NCBI RefSeq assembly: GCF_018812025.1
Contig: NC_063045.1
Location: forward strand, 54,460,457-54,524,456
Direction: 5' to 3'
Origin: Megalobrama amblycephala
Lineage: Eukaryota > Chordata > Actinopteri > Cypriniformes > Xenocyprididae
Length of the DNA stretch: 64,000 nucleotides
The notes beneath the pieces are model-generated. The model searched no databases. It was not told the origin of the DNA and saw nothing but the letters and a program-made list of their open reading frames with translations. Position numbers and translations under genes: made by a program. This document shows positions 60,669-64,000 of this stretch, one piece after another (the stretch's first letter is position 1; every line of letters begins with the position of its first letter).

Positions 60669-61145
60669 AATATTGTCAAACGTACCGACTTCAATATTAC
60701 CGATACAAGTCGGTACTGAAATTTTAAAAATGTGGTGCTTTGAGCACTGTTCTTAAACACCTCTGATAGGCCATTGTGTTCACGCACTCAACAGATGTCT
60801 GTGATTAGCTACAATGATCAATGCACAGGAGCATTTGAAAGCACATCGAAGTGTTTGAATGTGAAAGTGGGAGCAGAAGTGTTTGAAAGCAGGCGTCCGC
60901 TGATAGACACCTACTTTCAAATGCTCCAGTGTGTATCTGTGTAAGCGTTCGATGAAGAGCACCAAAGATGTCTATTTACATGTTTTTGAAGTGTTGATCA
61001 TTGTAGCCAATCACAGACATATCTGTTGAGCACGTGAACACAATGGCCAATGGTGTTTATGAATCCGCTCAACAGCGCTCAAAGCATCACATTTTTAAAA
61101 TTTCAGTACCGACCTGGTATCGAAGTCGGTACCTTTGACAACCCT
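60669..61145. mobile_element. inverted-repeat element, GTTGTCAAAAGTAC-type ends, copy 2
   Basis: Arms of about 160-180 bases: TATTGTCAAACGTACCGACTT on the left, GTCGGTACCTTTGACAACCCT on the right. The inner arms carry GGCCATTGTGTTCACGC and GATTAGCTACAATGATCAA against their complements. The central region includes a smaller foldback (GAGCATTTGAAAGCA and CTTTCAAATGCTCC). Confidence 0.85.
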
Positions 61146-62748
61146 ATAACAAATTAACATACATAAGCATAGAAAATGCTCTCTTTAAAGTCTTTAAATA
61201 CACACAGTCATAAGATCCTCCTCCATTCACATCTAATCTGAATAAGCCCTCCTTGAATAAAGCAGCAGAGGAAATGCAAACCTACCCTGATATAATCTCC
61301 CCACGATAGCATTAGTGATATTTCACAAACCCTCCAAACATCTTTATACAAATGAGCTCTACCGTGTCTTTAATCCATCATCTCGGCTTTTAAAGGTTGG
61401 CCCGACCACGACGGATCCATCTTGAAACTAAATGGACTTCAAAGGATGATCTTACTCAAGGTACAGAGCTTCGTGTTTGCACTGGATTAAATTACAGTCC
61501 TTGTTGCTTCCGGCTTTGTCATCTTAATCGAAAGTCTAGTCACACACTTCGTAAGTGCAGCTATTTGGAAAAGCCTTCATCAGCACATTCTTCAGTTGCC
61601 TGCGCCGTGTGTGCGGAGCCCTGAGTGCTGGAGCTGAATTTGCCTATCTGTTGTGACCAGTGCTGAGTAAATTACTTCTGCAGCCACTTTCAGGATGCAT
61701 CTATTGATTCTGCACACGGCCAGAAGTGATGGCAGCTTAATGCTTCAATTTAACCCAATCCACACAGCACACAACTTTTGAGCTTGTGCTCTGAACTTTA
61801 TCGGCGTGATGTTGTGGACACGGCCTGGTCAGAGCTGCTGCTCAAACCGCGTCTTCCTGAGCACTCGAGTTTACAGCAGACGCCGAGATGTTTATGTAAA
61901 TTAAGATACAAGTATGCACATTTATATCCCTCCAAACGCTCCGAAACTGATGATCACAGCATGCGAGGAGCCTCGGAAATGTGACATATGAAGCCCTAAA
62001 TAAACGTCGTCATTCCTCATCCTGCGCTGTGCGAAACCTGCTGCAGGAAAATGATTCAAGCCTCTGAATGTATGATGAAACATTTCTACAAACCCGAGCT
62101 TCATACAGGCGCCGCGTGAGACGTATATCTGCACTCCATCCTCCTGAACGACGCTGTGCATCTGGGTGGTTAATCATACTGAAAATTCATAACAGACAGT
62201 CTGAGAGGAAGAGGTGAAATACTCATGAAATAATGCGATTTATTGTTTTGCTGCCCCTAGGTTAGTATGGTTAACTAAGACTATTAGGCATCAATTTATT
62301 TATTTATTTTACATTGTTAAAACCTGATAAGTTATGTTAAAACATTTGAGGAAACCGATTGCCTTAAACCATTTACGTTTTAAAACCAATAAGTGTCAGT
62401 ACTGTAAACTCATATACTTTAAGTTAAATTCACTTATTTTAGTGTCGGTTTAGTCAATCAGAGTAAACTCAACTTAAAGATTTTAAGTTTATTCCACTCA
62501 TTCAGGTAACAAATCTAACCAAGTCTTAACAACTATATAGCTACTTAAACGGTTTGAGGAAACGGATTAAATTGTTTAAGTTCATCAAACTCAAAGTAAT
62601 AAAGTTACATAGGAATAAGCAAAAACTGGTAACATTTGGTTACATTTTAGTTCAGGGTCCAATTCTCACTCTTAACTAGTTGCTTATTAGCATGCATATT
62701 ACTAGGATATTGGCTGTTTATTAATACTTATAAAGCACATATTAAAGG

Positions 62749-62985
62749 GTTAGTTCACACAAAAATGAAAATAATGTCATTAATCACTCACCCTCATGTC
62801 ATTCCACACCCATAAGAACTCATCTTCGGAACACAAATTAAGATATGTTTGATGAAATCCGATGGCTCAGTGAGGCCTCTATTGCCAGCAATGTCACTGA
62901 ACCTCTCAAGATCCAGAAAGGTACAAAAGACGTATTTAAAACAGTTCATGTGAGTACAGTGGTTCAACCTTAACCTTTTGAGCGG
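62749..62985. repeat. truncated copy of the MITE at 28960-29278
   Basis: GGGTTAGTTCACACAAAAATG, then CTCACCCTCATGTCATTCC, AACACAAATTAAGATATG and AAATCCGATGGCTC follow the same order as 28960-29278. The right inverted end is absent. It is joined on the left to a fragment (about 62640-62745) containing AACTAGTTGCTTATTAGCATG, another common fish repeat. Confidence 0.75.
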
Positions 62986-64000
62986 TACAGTCCCACATAT
63001 GGGATTTAGAACGTTCAGTGACGTCACATAACTGTGCTTTCGTGCTTTGGCTGTGAGACGGACACGCTCAGCACTTTGTCATAGTTTGTAAATATTTTGA
63101 ATAAAAAAGGAAAAACTAAATAATAGCAATCCATCTGTCATGCAGTGTTATTGTGGCTGCAGTGTGTTACGTGACATGAATAATGCGTCACCATGGAAAC
63201 AATAAGGGCAAACGTTCTAAAATAACGGTCGTCTTTAAAAAACTCACTCTGTGTAACAGTAATAGGAGGAAGAAGGCAGTAGAAGCTGGTTTCCGAAAGA
63301 ACTCTAAGGTTTAATAATAACAACTCAAACGGCAGGTAAACATGTCCAAAAACATAACAGTGACAGGGCAAAGAGTGAACAAACCAAGGAGTACTTATAC
63401 AAGAACTAATGAGCTAACAAACAAGACACAGCTGAACTGAAGACACTAAGCGGATGAGTAACCAAGAATACAAATTAAAGGTGGGAAACTGAACAAAGGA
63501 GAACATGTGACAAACAGAACATGGTGCAAAAACAGACAGACAAGTGACACTCTGGGGCAGGGGTCGGCAACCCAAAATGTTCAAAGAGCCATATTGGACC
63601 AAAAAACCCAAAAAACAAATCTGTCTGGAGCCGCAAAAAATTAAAAGCCTTATATAAGCCTTATATGAAGGCAACACAGGCTGTAAGTGTATATTAGCTA
63701 TATTAGCCTACTATCAAAATGACTAAGTAGGCTACAAATACATAATGAGGTATTCTCGAGGTATATATTTAAAAACTGCTGAAAGCTACAGAAAAAAGAA
63801 GCAAATGGATCGGTGCAATTCACAGAAACAGCTGGACTCCAGCAGAGAAACATGGATTTGCAGTTATCATTTTGTGTCAAATTGTTGGATTTTGAGGTAA
63901 AATCATTCCATATATATTGTATTGTTATATATTATGTTTATTAAATATTTTCCATCTTATATTCTGCATAATTGTGTGTTTTAAAATAAACACTGACAAA

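Larger units (their letters stand above)
59581..64000. other. intergenic, repeats plus some single-copy sequence
   Basis: It contains two copies of an inverted-repeat element (59780-60107, 60669-61145), leftover tandem units (60120-60300) and a short repeat (60330-60470). A partial MITE (62749-62985) and a repeat beginning CAGGGGTCGGCAACCC (63545-63800) complete it. 61150-62270 and 62990-63540 show no recognised gene; the longest open frames there are under 90 codons and match nothing I know. Confidence 0.6.

Noticed and set aside
61397..61984. 75- and 68-codon + strand frames in single-copy intergenic DNA
   Set aside because: Short, with no recognisable domain or initiation context; open frames of this length are expected by chance.

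Overview
The window is vertebrate (teleost fish) genomic DNA: AT-rich, intron-dominated, with GT/AG-bounded exons, long microsatellites and dense nested DNA-transposon fragments. Several repeat families (TTAA-flanked MITEs, hAT-type MITEs with 8-bp target duplications, a Tc1 element, a tRNA-derived SINE) resemble families I know from cyprinids such as zebrafish and carp. A cyprinid is therefore the likely source, but the species cannot be fixed from sequence alone.

One gene is recognisable. On the + strand, twelve exons between 7404 and 54885 encode the C-terminal ~628 residues of a Kirrel/Neph immunoglobulin-superfamily adhesion receptor. They cover Ig domains 2 to 5, a transmembrane helix and a cytoplasmic tail ending in the PDZ ligand THV. 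The tail and Ig5 sequences match KIRREL3 rather than KIRREL1 or KIRREL2. The 5' exons (signal peptide, Ig1) lie upstream of the window. The reading frame and splice phases are consistent in every exon except the juxtamembrane one (47740-47848), which lacks one base relative to the family sequence; the loss also produces a consensus-like splice donor.

Layout: 1-7403 is the intron before Ig2. 7404-36357 holds Ig2 to Ig4 exons, separated by introns of 0.2 to 11 kb. 41994-45261 encodes Ig5, 45738-45845 the transmembrane helix, and 47740-54885 the cytoplasmic tail. About 1.3 kb of 3' UTR follows, with a plausible poly(A) signal near 56122. 56150-64000 is intergenic and mostly repeats, including a decayed ~1.5-kb Tc1-like transposon. 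No other protein-coding gene, rRNA or intact tRNA gene was found.

The most informative non-genic structure is the nesting of transposons. The best case is a four-level nest in intron 47849-50898, in which three inner insertions show intact target-site duplications and one is confirmed by an empty-site copy elsewhere in the window. I did not see a clearly novel biological system.
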